From Euglena gracilis (Eukaryota > Euglenida > Euglenophyceae > Euglenales), in NCBI GenBank assembly GCA_039621445.1, contig CP154957.1:27636541-27700540 (forward strand): a stretch of 64,000 bases of DNA, given 5' to 3'. This document shows positions 20,690-30,359 of this stretch, in pieces; within the stretch, counting starts at the first letter, position 1; the number at the start of each line of letters is the position of its first letter. A program made the translations under genes and the position numbers. Under the pieces are notes generated by a model. That model was not told where the DNA came from. It saw only the letters and a program-made list of their open reading frames with translations, and did not search any database.

Positions 20690-21180
20690 GGCTGGTGTCT
20701 TTTAAAATGTCGCCCAGGTACATGAAAACTGTCTTTCCTTCCTTTCTCTATTTCCTTTCCCATACTCTCATGAAAGTCGTAAATTTCTGTGGCAGGATGT
20801 TTAAATACCAAGCAGCATGCAGCTTGAAATTGTCAAGTTTACTCCCCCACTTGCATGCAAACATGTTTTTCCAGGCCGGTGTGCAGATTTAAGTGAAAAT
20901 AAGCAACTCTCGGATCGATTTTTTCCACAGCATCAGCTTTTCTTAAATATGGGAAGATGTTTCCCGTTTGTTGCAATCTGAACTTCGGGAGGTGAAATGG
21001 AGATAGAACTGTCGACAATCTAAAATCAGTCTTTCCTTTGTCTTTCACTCCTTTTTTTTTGGAAACAATGAAAAAAGGGCAACATGTTTTGCCTCCTCTG
21101 GGGGGATTTGCCTGGTTGTCCCTGCACATTCATATTCTCTCATAATTTTCTGCGCAGTCATCATTTCTTGGGGGGGTTTA
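20690..21180 (-). pseudogene. DIRS-A reverse transcriptase remnant, YLDD changed to YLGD
   Basis: The frame 21,129-20,839 matches the fingers and first palm block of B (FFIVSKKKG, FPYLRKADAVEKIDPRVAYFHL against FPILEKGQWAAKIDLKDAYFHI). On the minus strand at 20,720-20,709 the active-site codons read Tyr-Leu-Gly-Asp. The second of the four residues that should be YLDD's aspartate pair is therefore lost, consistent with an inactive fossil. Confidence 0.7.
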
Positions 21181-21622
21181 AAGGGGTACTTTTAAGGACA
21201 TCTGACGGGGGAGGGGAAGATCTGCCAAAACCCCTTCTCTTATCAGGATTAACACCTCTCTGCTGGCTCCTGCCTTGACCCATTGTGGAATGCTTGCGTG
21301 CAGGGCTCTGTAAGGGGTCACACCTGGGTGTAAAGTGTCTGGGGATTCCACAAGCCCCATCACTGGCGTCCTCTCTGGCTACCCCATTACTGGGGTCACG
21401 TCTGGCCCTGCCACAGGGCTGCTGAAAAGAAAGCTTTTTCCCCTGCTTTTTGAAACATGGGGAAGGTCTGTGTCTGCAGTGGGGAGATACATATATGGCT
21501 CGGGGGTGCGGGCTGATTACCTTCTAGGGGTGCCCTGTTGTAGCCAAACTTCGGCATCCCCACCAAGGGCTGATGTGGTGATCTTGAGCGCATTGGCCTC
21601 CACTGGCCTTCAAAACATTGCA

Positions 21623-22318
21623 TCATACTTTGGCCTCCCATGGCCCTCTGATTTTGATTGAAATGACCTCCACTGGCCTTGATATCTTGAAGCTTCCACT
21701 AGCCTCAATTGGCCTCTTGATGTTGAATACAGTGGCATACGTTGGCCTTCTGTCTTTGAAGAGGGGGCTGCTTGCTGCGTTGATCGGCAGCTCCTCAGGG
21801 GTTTGTGTTTGAGGGAGCTGTGTGGTAAGTTGGACATACGTTTCCCCAGTGGCAGTTTTGCAGCATGAGCTTTCTGCCTTCCATAGTCTTGTAGGTGGGC
21901 TCCATGCCCTTGATGATGATGGCTGCCATAGCCTTGTTGAAAAGGATCCCCATGCCCTTGATGCCGTCCACTTTCCCTTGGGATATTCCGATATGCTTTT
22001 TTCCCATCTTGCTTGATTGGGCCCCAATGCCCAGGCGTTTCTGCTGGGCTGGTGGTTCCTTCTTCCTTCTGGACTTTCTGTCCACTGTGGTCCACAGGCC
22101 GTGGCCGTCACTGGGTGGGGTTTTCTGCTGGGTAATTTCTGAGAGTGGGATCTGGGGGGAGGGGCGGCCACGGTTCGCCACATGTCGTCTGCACCTCCAG
22201 GTCCTCCTGCCGCGGCGACAGCTGCTCCAGGTAGTTCACGTCCACCGCAAAATTCCAGCTTCTTCCCCACTTCATTGTTCATTGAAGTCGAATTTGAAAT
22301 TGATAATTGACTTGTCAA
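21623..22318 (-). pseudogene. DIRS-A Gag-like ORF1
   Basis: The frame includes MWRTVAAPPPRSHSQK and, in an overlapping frame, DGHGLWTTVDRKSRR. These align with LWRAVAAPSPKQ and RDGHGPWQTVVRRPRQ of copy C. The rest is low complexity, rich in Ser, Pro, Gln and Lys. Both tryptophan-containing boxes recur in all DIRS gag copies of this window, so they mark the ORF1 family. No zinc knuckle is visible. Confidence 0.55.
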
Positions 22319-22437
22319 TTGTAATCCGTCTGGTTCATCTACTTCTGAATATTCTTTTGATATTGACTTCTCCTTTCGATTCTCCTCCGTTTGAAACTCA
22401 GTTCCTTTCTTCTGGGTTGTCGAAGGGCAACTTAGGA

Positions 22438-22602
22438 ATCAGCCAACTCCGGCGAAAAAGGCACCAAGCAGGGACTCCTAACGCAACGCACCAAAAACAA
22501 TCCAAACAACACCGCCGGCGAACAAGGCATGGCCTCACAAGGTCTTTGTGCTTCGACATCGGTGTCCTTCCTCCCTTGTCGGTTTTCCTCGAGGGAGTAC
22601 GA
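22438..22602. repeat. Terminal repeat at the right end of DIRS-A
   Basis: It begins TCAGCCAACTCCGGCG and ends CTCGAGGGAGTACGA. It is the reverse complement, with some differences, of the left end of copy C (29,949-30,111). Right ends of B and C have a different, shorter tail after the shared core. Confidence 0.75.
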
Positions 22603-23075
22603 TCCTCGGTGGGGGCTGGTGTTGTGAAATCTGTGGGATTTGTCTGCGAGACCTGTCTTTCCATTTCTTTCCCCTGCGCTCTGGACTGCTGGTGTCTTTG
22701 TCTCCTCGACTTTGTGGCCACCACTGTCCAGGGTCCATGGCCGTCGTTAAACTGTTGGAATTGAAATTTTTCTGGGAAATTGGAAGGTGGGGGGGTTACA
22801 ACGGCAACGGACTGTTATGCACTGCGCCTGCCCCGTCATCTTCAAATTTTTACTCCTCCTCCTTTCTTTATCGTCTGAATTGCTCTTCCTCCTCCATATT
22901 GATTGGTCACTGTGGTGAACGTAGTTGAACTCGTTCAGTTGAAATTGAGGTCGAATGGCAAAATTAGGAATCAGCCAACCCCGGAAACAAAAAGCAGTAA
23001 GAGGCAACCCCGCCCACACACAAACGCACCAGAACAGAGCAGCCGGCAAAAAAGCAGGACCTCACATCATCATCT
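22603..23075 (-). mobile_element. DIRS-like fragment A2 (ORF1 start and right end only)
   Basis: On the minus strand 22,740-22,600 includes NDGHGPWTVVATKSRR, the second tryptophan box of the DIRS ORF1. At 22,971-23,070 there is a diverged terminal repeat core (TCAGCCAACCCCGG, later GCAGGACCTCACA). The rest of the element is missing. It abuts the right end of A. Confidence 0.55.
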
Positions 23076-23838
23076 CGCTGGGCGAGCCCCCCGAATGGTC
23101 GGTGTGTTTATTTGGGGTTTCTGCTTCGTTGCAAAGAGGCGCCGCGCCATCTTGCAGCAGAGAGTCACCTTGTACAAAATTCACCCTGGTGCTAAGCTTG
23201 AAAAAATTTTCTCCTAATTTTCTTCTCCTTCTTTTTCGTTTTTCTGGGTGTGCTTTAACACCTGGATAAAATGCAGGCTTGCAACACCGAAAAGTGTTGG
23301 AGAAAAAGCCCCTATTAAAGGATGGCCCGGTCTCTGATGGCTAGGCGAGGGGGCAGTTCCTTTTTTGGTCGACTGCCCAGTCAGTCGGCAAAACAATGGG
23401 CCCACCGGCCCTTGGAGGGGCGAATAGGTCTGTTAAGACAGCTTGAATATTTTTTTGTTGACCGGCAGACACGGCCAGTCGACCAACGGTCCACTGTACT
23501 TACGATGCGCGTTCTCGAGTACTTTTTGGTTCTTGGTCTTTGAATGTGAAGAAAACAAAAAGAGGGAAGAGTAATATTTGTATTGGTATACAGCCCAAAA
23601 TGGCTTCGTAGCAAAAGGGACTATTATCTGCGGCTCTCGAACAGTTGAGTAGCGCAAGGGGCTTGCCCCAAAACGGGTGGGCAACACAAGGGGTTTCTGT
23701 CCATTTTCACCTCAAACGTTGAAATTCAGTAGCAACAGATTTCAAATTTTTAAGAAACGGGCCGACAAAATAACAGGCATTGCTCTTCTAGGGCATTCAA
23801 AAACATAACCCCGTATTTCGAAGCTTAACCCCCGAGAA
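23076..23838. other. Gene-less spacer between DIRS A2 and B
   Basis: No supported ORF is present. Around 23,360-23,500 there are GGTCGACTG and CAGTCGACC palindromic words similar in style to the foldback arms further right. The limits of any element here are unclear. Confidence 0.5.
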
Positions 23839-24003
23839 CCGTAGTCCCTCGAGGCAAGCCGACCAGGGAGGAAGGGACACCGAGGGCGAAGCACAAAGAC
23901 ATTGTGAGGCCATGCCTTGCTCAGCGGCGGTTTGTCGTGATTGTTTTTTTGGTGTGCTGGGTTAGGAGTCCCTGCTTAGTGCCGCCTCGCCGAAAGTTGG
24001 CTC
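23839..24003. repeat. Left inverted terminal repeat of DIRS-B
   Basis: The outer tail (23,839-23,900) contains GTCCCTCGAGG and GGAAGGGACACCGAGGGCG. The core (23,901-24,003) matches, inverted, the right-end core at 28,456-28,561, including GGGTTAGGAGTCCCTGCTTA. Confidence 0.85.
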
Positions 24004-24137
24004 CTGACGCTCCTCCGACGTGACGACGTGGCTTCTGTCCCTTGGGGGGGCCCCCCCCTCTCCCCCCCCCCCTGGCCCCCATCTTCTGACCGAGGGCGTT
24101 TGAACACAAATTTTCTTAAATGGGTGGGGGGGTCGGG

Positions 24138-24243
24138 CTCACAATGTCTTTGTGCTTCGCCCTCGGTGTCCCTTCCTCCCTGGTCGGCTTGCGTCGAGGG
24201 AGAACGAGACACCTCGGGCTCCGCACTTTGCCATTGTGAGGCC
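24138..24243. repeat. Internal complementary region of DIRS-B
   Basis: The left half is complementary to the element's left outer tail (23,839 onward). The right half (GACACCTCGGGCTCCGCA onward) is complementary to its right outer tail (to 28,585). In DIRS elements such a region is thought to template joining of the two ends into a circle. Confidence 0.85.
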
Positions 24244-24261
24244 AGATTGTGCACTGAAAAC

Positions 24262-25186
24262 AGGGGCGCCAGGGCACCTTCCAAAGCACCTTGGGCACCA
24301 AGTCTTTGATAATGGGCTGTAAAAGCCTCCACCCCCATTCCACTGACCAATTTTACAAACTTCCTGGGCAGAAAGGCCCAATCTTTTAAGCAAACCAACC
24401 CCTGCCCCTCTGGTGGAGTGGGGTCCCCACACCTGGGGGGGTACCCCATGCTGTGCCAAAAATTGCTTTGTGATAGAAGCAATGGTATCAGCCTTAACGG
24501 CTCTATAGGGGGGTTTTAACGAAATTAAAAGTGGGCCCCCAGGTTTCACAAAGAAACGTGTTGCTGCCACATATGACATCATCAAATGAAAGGGACTGAT
24601 TTGGGGACATTCAGGGATTGCAACAACTCTCTCCCACTTGTGGAACTTTTGGCCTTTACGCCTAAGTTTGATGTAGGGAGCCACACCCAACACACTGGTG
24701 GTTCTTTGGACCTGTGCCAAATCTGAACTTCTGTATAAACAGAGAATTCTGCAGCAAAATGAGCTGTGTACGTAACGTACAAATATCAGTGGGCAGGGGG
24801 GACTGTGCCAGTCCCAGGGGGATGGGGAGGGGATCCCAAAAAGCACCATACTTCTCCAGATTTTGATTCCAAAGCCTTTTGTAAGGGGCTAGCATGGAAT
24901 GGAACTTCAGGCCACCAAAGCCAGGGATTAAATGCATTGCACTGTATGCATGACGGGCCTGTGCCTTTGAAAATTGAAACAATTTAATTAAAGCGTCAAC
25001 CACTTGGTCAGTGGTGGCTGCAGGGGGGGGTACCCCCATTTTGTCCAGAATCACCCATAGAAGCGTAAAGGCGTTTTGATAACGCCTTATACTGGGGTTT
25101 CTTCCCGGGAAATCGTTAATGGTTTTATTTTGTATTTGTTTCCCTTCCAAAATTTTCCTGAGCAAATCATGCAAAGAAGTGGCCAC
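24262..25186 (-). pseudogene. DIRS-B tyrosine recombinase
   Basis: The N-terminal part (frame 25,186-24,662) carries LHDLLRKILEGKQ and AYSAMHLIPGFGGLKF. After a frame change near 24,790 the catalytic part (24,849-24,139) has LYRSSDLAQVQRT (catalytic Arg), HSTRGAGVGLL (the HxxR box) and IGQWNG. A further one-base shift in a G5 run at about 24,331 is needed to reach AFTAHYQRLG, which holds the likely nucleophilic tyrosine. The enzyme would integrate the circular cDNA by site-specific recombination without target duplication. It overlaps the end of the RT frame, as is usual for DIRS. Confidence 0.85.
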
Positions 25187-25556
25187 CTGGGGGTGTCATT
25201 TTTTCTCCCCTGCAATTGGTGAACATACCCATGTAGGGGGTGATCTTTAGGCAGGGGGTCCCTGGCACTTTCATTTTTATTAATTGGGGCCACCAGGTGG
25301 CTGAATCCCAGTAGGGGGTTACCATCAAAACCTTGGTCTGTGGAAACATTTTCAATCTGGGAAGGAATTTCTGAATTACTGACCAGGGGGGGTTTGCATA
25401 AAGGTCCCCCAAATTGTCCAGGGGACATTGTAGTGCATCCACTGCTGATGCCTCCCAGTGAGGCCATCTGGCCACAAAATTGGGCAGTTTTTTGTTGCCC
25501 GGGGAGGCAAATAAATCTGTTTTCAAAGTTATGAACTGTTTGAAATGTTGTTTGAG
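25167..25556 (-). pseudogene. DIRS-B methyltransferase-like domain
   Basis: The frame carries TDLFASPGNKKLPNFVARW, YANPPWSVIQKFLPRLK and VLMVTPYWDSATWWPQL. This is the domain conserved in DIRS elements and likened to Dam-type adenine methyltransferases; NPPW would be the catalytic box. It is in frame with the RT-RNase H ORF but separated from it by one TGA at 25,559-25,557, where copy C has TGG (Trp). Confidence 0.8.
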
Positions 25557-26975
25557 TCATTGAAAAAGGTGGGGGTCCTGTGAGTAATCCCCCTTGTCCA
25601 TTTCCCATCTGCTTATGGGGTCTGCCAGGCAGTCTTTTGAAGGAACCCATTTTACTTGCAGGTTTATTTTGTTCTCCATGCACCATTTGAAAAACGGTCT
25701 GAGCATTGTGTTGAAGGGGTCTTTTTTGCCTCCCCCCTTTGTCAGGTAATAGTAAATTACCTGATTGTCCATTGAAAGTAGAACTGTTTCTCCAGGTTTG
25801 CTTAGGCTTTTTACTGTGCTTATTGCTGCACTTAGTTCTTTGACATTTATGTGCAGTGTGGATTTTTCCCTCCAAAATTCCTGCACAATGTTTTCTGTAC
25901 GGATGTCTAATCCCCCCCAGGCGTGGTTGCTGCTGTCTGAATGTAACTCCCTGGTGGCATTTTGGGGGAAGGGTCTTCCTTCCAATGTGCCCAGCAGAAT
26001 TTTGATTTCCTTTAGTTGGGTTTTTATTTCTGGTGAAATATGATGTTTTGAGTCCCAGGGGTCTGTGGAGTGTTTTGCCAGAAATTTGGCCAGGGCATCC
26101 GTAAAAGCCCTGAGAAAGGGCAGGGCCATCAGGTTGTACCTGATTTGTCCCAAAATGGCAGCCAGCTGCCTTTTTGACATGAAGTCCTTTTTTACAATTT
26201 TGCCCAGTTCTTTTTTGATAGTCTTGACTTTTTTGGGGGGTACTTGTAACCTTCCTTCTTGGAAGTTTAGCTGAAACCCCAGGTGGTTTACAATCTGGGT
26301 GGGTTCCAGGGTTGAATTTTTTACATTGATTTTGAACCCTGATTTGATTAAATCCCTGACGACTGTGTTCAGGTGACTTTGTAGGGTGTTTCTGGTGGGG
26401 GCCACCACCAAAATGTCGTCCAGGTAAATGAATACCTGGATGCCTCTTTTCCTCCACAACTTTTCGAATGTTTTCATGACCCCCATGAAAATTTGGGGCA
26501 TTATGTTCAGGCCAAAGCAGCCTGCTTGGAACTCCCAAGTTTGTCCCCCTACCTGATGCCTCAAAAATGGCCTTAGGGCCTGGCTCACTGGTATGTGAAA
26601 GTAGGCATCCTTCAAGTCTATTTTGGCTGCCCACTGGCCTTTTTCCAGAATTGGAAATATGTGCTGGATGTGATCCAGCTTGAAAGGTTTTACGTGGAAC
26701 TGCTGGTTTAATTCCCTGCAGTCGCTTATGAACCTCCACTTTGTTTCCCCAACCTCTGGCTTAGAAATTAGAAACCAGGGAATTAGATGTTGGGTTCCTG
26801 TGTCCTGAACCCTCTTTACGGACCCAGACTTTTCGTAATCCAACAGGATTTTTTCTGCCTTGTCAGGTTTAGATTTGCCCTGAATTTTGGGTGGGTGGAC
26901 AACTTTGGGTTTCTGTCCCAGGGGGTTTGGATGCCATCTTTGATTAGTTGGCAGGTTGCTGGGGGGGGGGGGCAT
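25557..26975 (-). pseudogene. DIRS-B reverse transcriptase-RNase H
   Basis: A 472-residue frame. RT blocks: IPWFLISKP, WRFISDCRELNQ, AAKIDLKDAYFHIP, GLNIMPQIFMGVM and the catalytic YLDDIL (GTCGTCCAGGTA on the plus strand at 26,415-26,426). RNase H: ELHSDSSNHAWGG, VKELSAA and LSMDNQVI, giving the D-E-D set, with WVPSKDCLADPISR near the end. It ends at a TGA that replaces a Trp codon of copy C. The true start lies further right (27,273, MSTNNKIRVEDQ), in a frame joined through a G/C run near 26,960. Confidence 0.9.
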
Positions 26976-27273
26976 TTTTGTTCCACCATTTTAGGCTTTT
27001 TTGAAGTCTTTGGTGCAGGGGGGTGTTTCCCCATTTCTCCTCCTTGGAAATTATTTCTCCCAGCAATTGGTTTTGTGGGGTTGTGGGCTGGGTTGATGAC
27101 CAATTTCCATCCCATGGACATTTTGGGATGAATGCTCTGACCTGCTCATGGGTGGTTGGGAATAATGCAACCCCTGGGTTTACAGGAGGTTGTCGAAAAA
27201 CTGCAGGGGGTGTGTGCATGCATCTCTCACACTCTCTCTGGTCCTCCACTCTGATCTTGTTGTTGGTAGACAT
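26944..27273 (-). pseudogene. DIRS-B pol N-terminal segment
   Basis: The frame starts MSTNNKIRVEDQRE, overlapping the end of ORF1. It includes EEKWGNTPLHQRLQKSLKWW, conserved in copy C (EEKWGDTPLYQRLQKSLKWW) just before the RT. A C-rich run near 26,958-26,969 coincides with the change to the RT frame. Confidence 0.65.
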
Positions 27274-28205
27274 ACCATAGGGGGGCCTCTGTGGGTCCCC
27301 CCCTTGGGTTGATCTTCCCCTGCCATGGGCAAAACAAAAAGATTTGACAGGGGGGCCACTGTGGGTCCCCTGTCTCCTTTCATAAGGTCCACAAGAAAAG
27401 GACCTCTGTGGGCCCCTTTGGGGGGTCCTCTTGGGGTTGGGCTGTGCAAAAAAGGTCCACTGTGGGTACCTTTACCCCCTTGTCCAAGTAAAGGGCCTCT
27501 GTGGGTCCCTTTGGGGGGTCCTCCTGGGGCTTTGCCATATAATTCCCCATTGGGCTGCAGCTGGTTAGCTTCTGGCCCCCAGGGCCTGGAAAGTGATGCC
27601 CCCAGTGGGCTTGAAATTGTTGGCCGTAATGGCCTTGGCCCCCATGGCCTTTGGCTTGATGTGATGTGGGCCTCCAGCTGCATGTGAAGTCTTGGGGGGC
27701 CTCTGTGGGCCCCCCCTTTCCCCTTTGAGGGGTTAATGATGGGAGACATTCTGGGGGTTTTAAACATACCTTTTTTGCCCCGTCCAGTGGGCATGTGCTT
27801 GCAGAATTGGCCTCCAAGGCCTGGTCGATGTTGTCCCCCTTGGCCCACATTCCATCTGCCCGTACTGGGGCTTGCTGGGGGCTTTGGTGGATGACCACCT
27901 TGGGGCCTCCATTGTTGCCCCTTGAGGGGGACTGGGCCCAACTTCTGCTGGAATGGGTTTGATTTTGGTTTCCTCTTTGGTTTCTTGGCCACCAACTGCC
28001 AAGTGCTGTGGCTGTCCCTTTCTGGGGTTGAGGAAATTTCTGAAAAGGAAATTATATTTTGGGGGAAAGCCACTGGTTGCCAGACAGAGGCCGCACCGGC
28101 AGGTTCTCCAGCGGAATCTTCTCGGGCACGGTGTTGTCCAGCTGTTGCTTCTGAGCTTGGTCTTTCATAGTTCATTGAATTCAATCTTTTCAAATTCAAA
28201 TTCAA
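27180..28205 (-). CDS. DIRS-B ORF1 (Gag-like)
   Basis: An open 341-residue frame contains the two tryptophan boxes of this DIRS family (VWQPVAFPQN and STWQLVAKKPKRK). A basic Gly/Pro/Gln-rich body follows, with many GPPKGTHRGPxL-type repeats, and then a tail overlapping the start of pol. The role is inferred from position: the first ORF in DIRS elements is Gag-like and would bind RNA. No zinc knuckle is seen. The start could be the ATG at 28,205 or the one near 28,172. Confidence 0.6.
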   Translation of the reverse strand: MNLNLKRLNSMNYERPSSEATAGQHRAREDSAGEPAGAASVWQPVAFPQNIISFSEISSTPERDSHSTWQLVAKKPKRKPKSNPFQQKLGPVPLKGQQWRPQGGHPPKPPASPSTGRWNVGQGGQHRPGLGGQFCKHMPTGRGKKGMFKTPRMSPIINPSKGKGGAHRGPPRLHMQLEAHITSSQRPWGPRPLRPTISSPLGASLSRPWGPEANQLQPNGELYGKAPGGPPKGTHRGPLLGQGGKGTHSGPFLHSPTPRGPPKGAHRGPFLVDLMKGDRGPTVAPLSNLFVLPMAGEDQPKGGTHRGPPMVCLPTTRSEWRTRESVRDACTHPLQFFDNLL

Positions 28206-28455
28206 TTTGATGTTTCGGTCTTGACCACAGCTGCAAATTCAACTTCTGGTGTAGATGCTGTTCTCAACAAGGGAGTCGGTTAACCTTGCCGTCAGGAAGA
28301 ACAACTTCTTCAATAAAATCTTTTTTTCCCAAACTTGACCAAACGTTGGATAGATCCTTTCTTGAGGATATTCTGTTGGTCTTGACTCTTCTCTTGGTCC
28401 GTCTCCTTGCGTAGGTTCTGTTCCTTTCTTCTGGGTGTCGAAGGGCAATTAGGAA

Positions 28456-28585
28456 TCAGCCAACTCCGGCGAAAAAAAGGCACTAAGCAGGGACTCCTAA
28501 CCCAGCACACCAAAAGCCAATCACGACAAACCGCCGGCGAGCAAGGCATGGCCTCACAATGGCAAAATGCGGAGCCCGAGGTGTC
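28456..28585. repeat. Right inverted terminal repeat of DIRS-B
   Basis: The core 28,456-28,561 is inverted relative to 23,901-24,003. The tail after it, GGAGCCCGAGGTGTC, ends at 28,585 and is complementary to the right half of the internal complementary region. Confidence 0.85.
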
Positions 28586-28740
28586 TAAAACCCGGTTCTT
28601 TCTTTGGGGTTGCTTGAAACCTCCAGTGGGAACCTTAATTTTTGGGGGTGTGAGGCCTTTTTTTTTGAAACCAACCCTGAGGGGGGAGGGGTCCGGAGTG
28701 TACTCTGGGGAAGGCACTGCCCCTCGGGGGGGGGTAGTGC
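28586..28740. other. Spacer between DIRS-B and the foldback element
   Basis: G-rich sequence without an ORF; the outer limit of the foldback element may lie within it. Confidence 0.4.
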
Positions 28741-28892
28741 CAGACGGTAGACTGGGGGGGGGGGGAGTTGGTAGTCGGCCGACTACCCAATTGGTCGGCG
28801 AGACGGGGGGGGGGGGGTAGTGGGTAGTCGGCCGACTAATCGGCCGACTACCCACTCTAATGTACTGACGGGTCAAAACCGCCGACTTTTAA
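28741..28892. repeat. Left arm of the foldback element
   Basis: It runs from CAGACGGTAGACTGG to CCGACTTTTAA. It is inverted relative to 29,808-29,948 and contains two nested TAGTCGGCCGACTA palindromes. Confidence 0.8.
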
Positions 28893-28924
28893 GCCCCCCC
28901 TCTAGGAAAAATTTTTTCCGAATC

Positions 28925-29231
28925 GACACCTCGGGCTCCGCACTTTGCCACTGTTCGTCTGGATCGTGTCCTTCTGGATATTGAATTGATATTGACTTCT
29001 TGTCTCGGTTCTTCTTCGTTCGTGAACTCTTTTCCTTTCTTCTGGGTGTCGAAGGGCAAGTTATGAATCAGCCAACTCCGGCGAAAAAAGGCACTAAGCA
29101 GGGACTCCTAACCCAGCGCAGCGAACAATCACACAACACCGCCGGCGAGCAAGGCATGGCCTCACAATGTCTTTGTGCTTCGCCCTCGGTGTCCCTTCCT
29201 CCCTTCTCGGTCTGCCTCGAGGGAGTACGAG
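28925..29231. mobile_element. 307-bp DIRS-derived mini-element
   Basis: It begins GACACCTCGGGCTCCGCA, the reverse complement of the right outer tail of DIRS-C. It ends CTCGAGGGAGTACGAG, the reverse complement of the left outer tail. Between are a short leader-like piece and a full terminal-repeat core. It therefore has both DIRS ends, in inverted order relative to B and C, and no coding sequence. Confidence 0.65.
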
Positions 29232-29807
29232 CCTCAACACCAGTCAAAATTCAGCCAAATGGCTCCGGAACCCCCCAATCGGGGGTGAATATGCAAAAAA
29301 ATTCGGTGAAAATGTCCATTTTGGGCCACTTTTGACAAAAAGAACACCTCTCCCCATTTAATTTTCAATATCTATGTCAAAATTTGCACCAAAAAAGGCC
29401 TTACCCTCCAAGTCTATTGCCAACATTGACAGGATTTTGTTATTTGGGGGTGAGCAGGGGGCGGAGCCCCCCCGCCAAAGAGAGCCACAATTTTGTTATT
29501 TAAGGCTCGGACAAGGGTGGAGGGGGGAGTTTTCTGCCACTCGTGATGCAGAATGCTTGCATTTCTAAAGGATTTTCATGTAATCCCTGTTTCATCATTG
29601 TTTTTTTTTACCCCCCCCCGGACCCCCATCAAGGGCCCACCGACCCACCGACCAAAGATTTCCATCTTGGGGTATTTATGTTGGTATATGACACTTATTT
29701 GGACCCATCCGGACCATCTCCGGGTGATTTTGGCCCGCCAAAGACCATTTTTATGGCCGCCGACTAGCCGCCGACCAGTTTGCATAAGATCTTCTTCATG
29801 GGGAAGT
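29232..29807. other. Interior of the foldback element
   Basis: AT-moderate sequence with no supported ORF and no family resemblance that I recognise. Confidence 0.5.
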
Positions 29808-29948
29808 TTAAAAGTCGGTTTCGACCCGATAGTACATTAGAGTTGGTAGTCGGCCGACTACCCACTACCCCCCCCTGTCTCGCCGATTAGCTACCGAACT
29901 GGGCTAGTCGGCCGACCAATTGGGTAGTCGGCCGATTACCCACTCCCC
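29808..29948. repeat. Right arm of the foldback element (proximal part)
   Basis: Inverted match to the left arm, ending in a C run at 29,945-29,949 where DIRS-C begins. The distal end of the arm resumes at 34,508. Confidence 0.8.
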
Positions 29949-30111
29949 CTCGTACTCCCTCGAGGAAAACCGACCAGGGAGGAAGGGACACCGAGGGCGA
30001 AGCACAAAGACCTTGTGAGGCCATGCCTTGCTCGCCGGCGGTGTTGTTTGGATTGTTTGCTGCGTTGGGTTAGGAGTCCCTGCTTAGTGCCGCCTCGCCG
30101 GAGTTGGCTGA
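29949..30111. repeat. Left inverted terminal repeat of DIRS-C
   Basis: Outer tail 29,949-30,011 and core 30,012-30,111. The core is inverted relative to 34,381-34,482. Confidence 0.9.
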
Positions 30112-30243
30112 CGATGCTGTTCCGACTTGGCGACGTGACTTCTTGCCCTTGGGGGGGGTCCCCCCCCGCTCCCCCCCCTGGCCCCCACTCTCTGACCGAG
30201 GGCTTTTGAAGACAAATTTTCTTTTACGGGTGGGGGGGTCGGG
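30112..30243. other. Left spacer of DIRS-C
   Basis: It contains C and G runs (GGGGGGGTCCCCCCCC at about 30,152-30,167, a self-complementary run) between the left terminal repeat and the internal complementary region. Copy B has the equivalent at 24,004-24,137. Confidence 0.6.
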
Positions 30244-30349
30244 CTCACAAGGTCTTTGTGCTTCGCCCTCGGTGTCCCTTCCTCCCTGGTCGGTTTTCCT
30301 CGAGGGAGTACGAGACACCTCGGGCTCCGCACTTTGCCCTTGTGAGGCC
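30244..30349. repeat. Internal complementary region of DIRS-C
   Basis: 30,244-30,314 is complementary to the left outer tail starting at 29,949. 30,315-30,349 is complementary to the right outer tail ending at 34,507. The two outer ends are thus represented joined, at GTACGAG/ACACC. Confidence 0.9.
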
Positions 30350-30359
30350 AGATTGTGCA

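Larger units (their letters stand above)
18880..22602 (-). mobile_element. DIRS-like element A, old and degenerate
   Basis: Minus-strand fragments in the order gag, RT, RNase H, methyltransferase-like domain and tyrosine recombinase match copies B and C at low identity. Every domain is broken by frameshifts. The right end (about 22,438-22,602) carries the same terminal repeat family as B and C. The left end was not found, so it may be truncated. Confidence 0.8.
23839..28585 (-). mobile_element. DIRS-like retrotransposon B, nearly complete
   Basis: About 4.75 kb. It has an inverted terminal repeat at each end, an internal complementary region at 24,138-24,243 matching both outer ends, ORF1, RT-RNase H, a methyltransferase-like domain and a tyrosine recombinase, in DIRS order. 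Tyrosine recombinase plus inverted termini, with no integrase or direct LTRs, is diagnostic of the DIRS order. A nonsense codon and a few frameshifts break the ORFs. Confidence 0.88.
28741..29948. mobile_element. Foldback (long-TIR) element, right arm split by DIRS-C
   Basis: The left arm (28,741-28,892) and the right arm (29,808-29,948) are inverted copies over about 140 bp. They share repeated TAGTCGGCCGACTA palindromes, a G-run block (GTAGTGGG) and CTCTAATGTACT. The outermost part of the right arm (CCAGTCTACCG) is found beyond DIRS-C at 34,511. No transposase frame is present, so it is non-autonomous. Its interior (28,893-29,807) contains a DIRS-derived mini-element and otherwise nothing recognisable. 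Confidence 0.75.

Noticed and set aside
25087-26739. A 550-codon minus-strand ORF overlapping the RT of DIRS-B
   Set aside because: It is the shadow frame of the RT-RNase H ORF and has no domain of its own.
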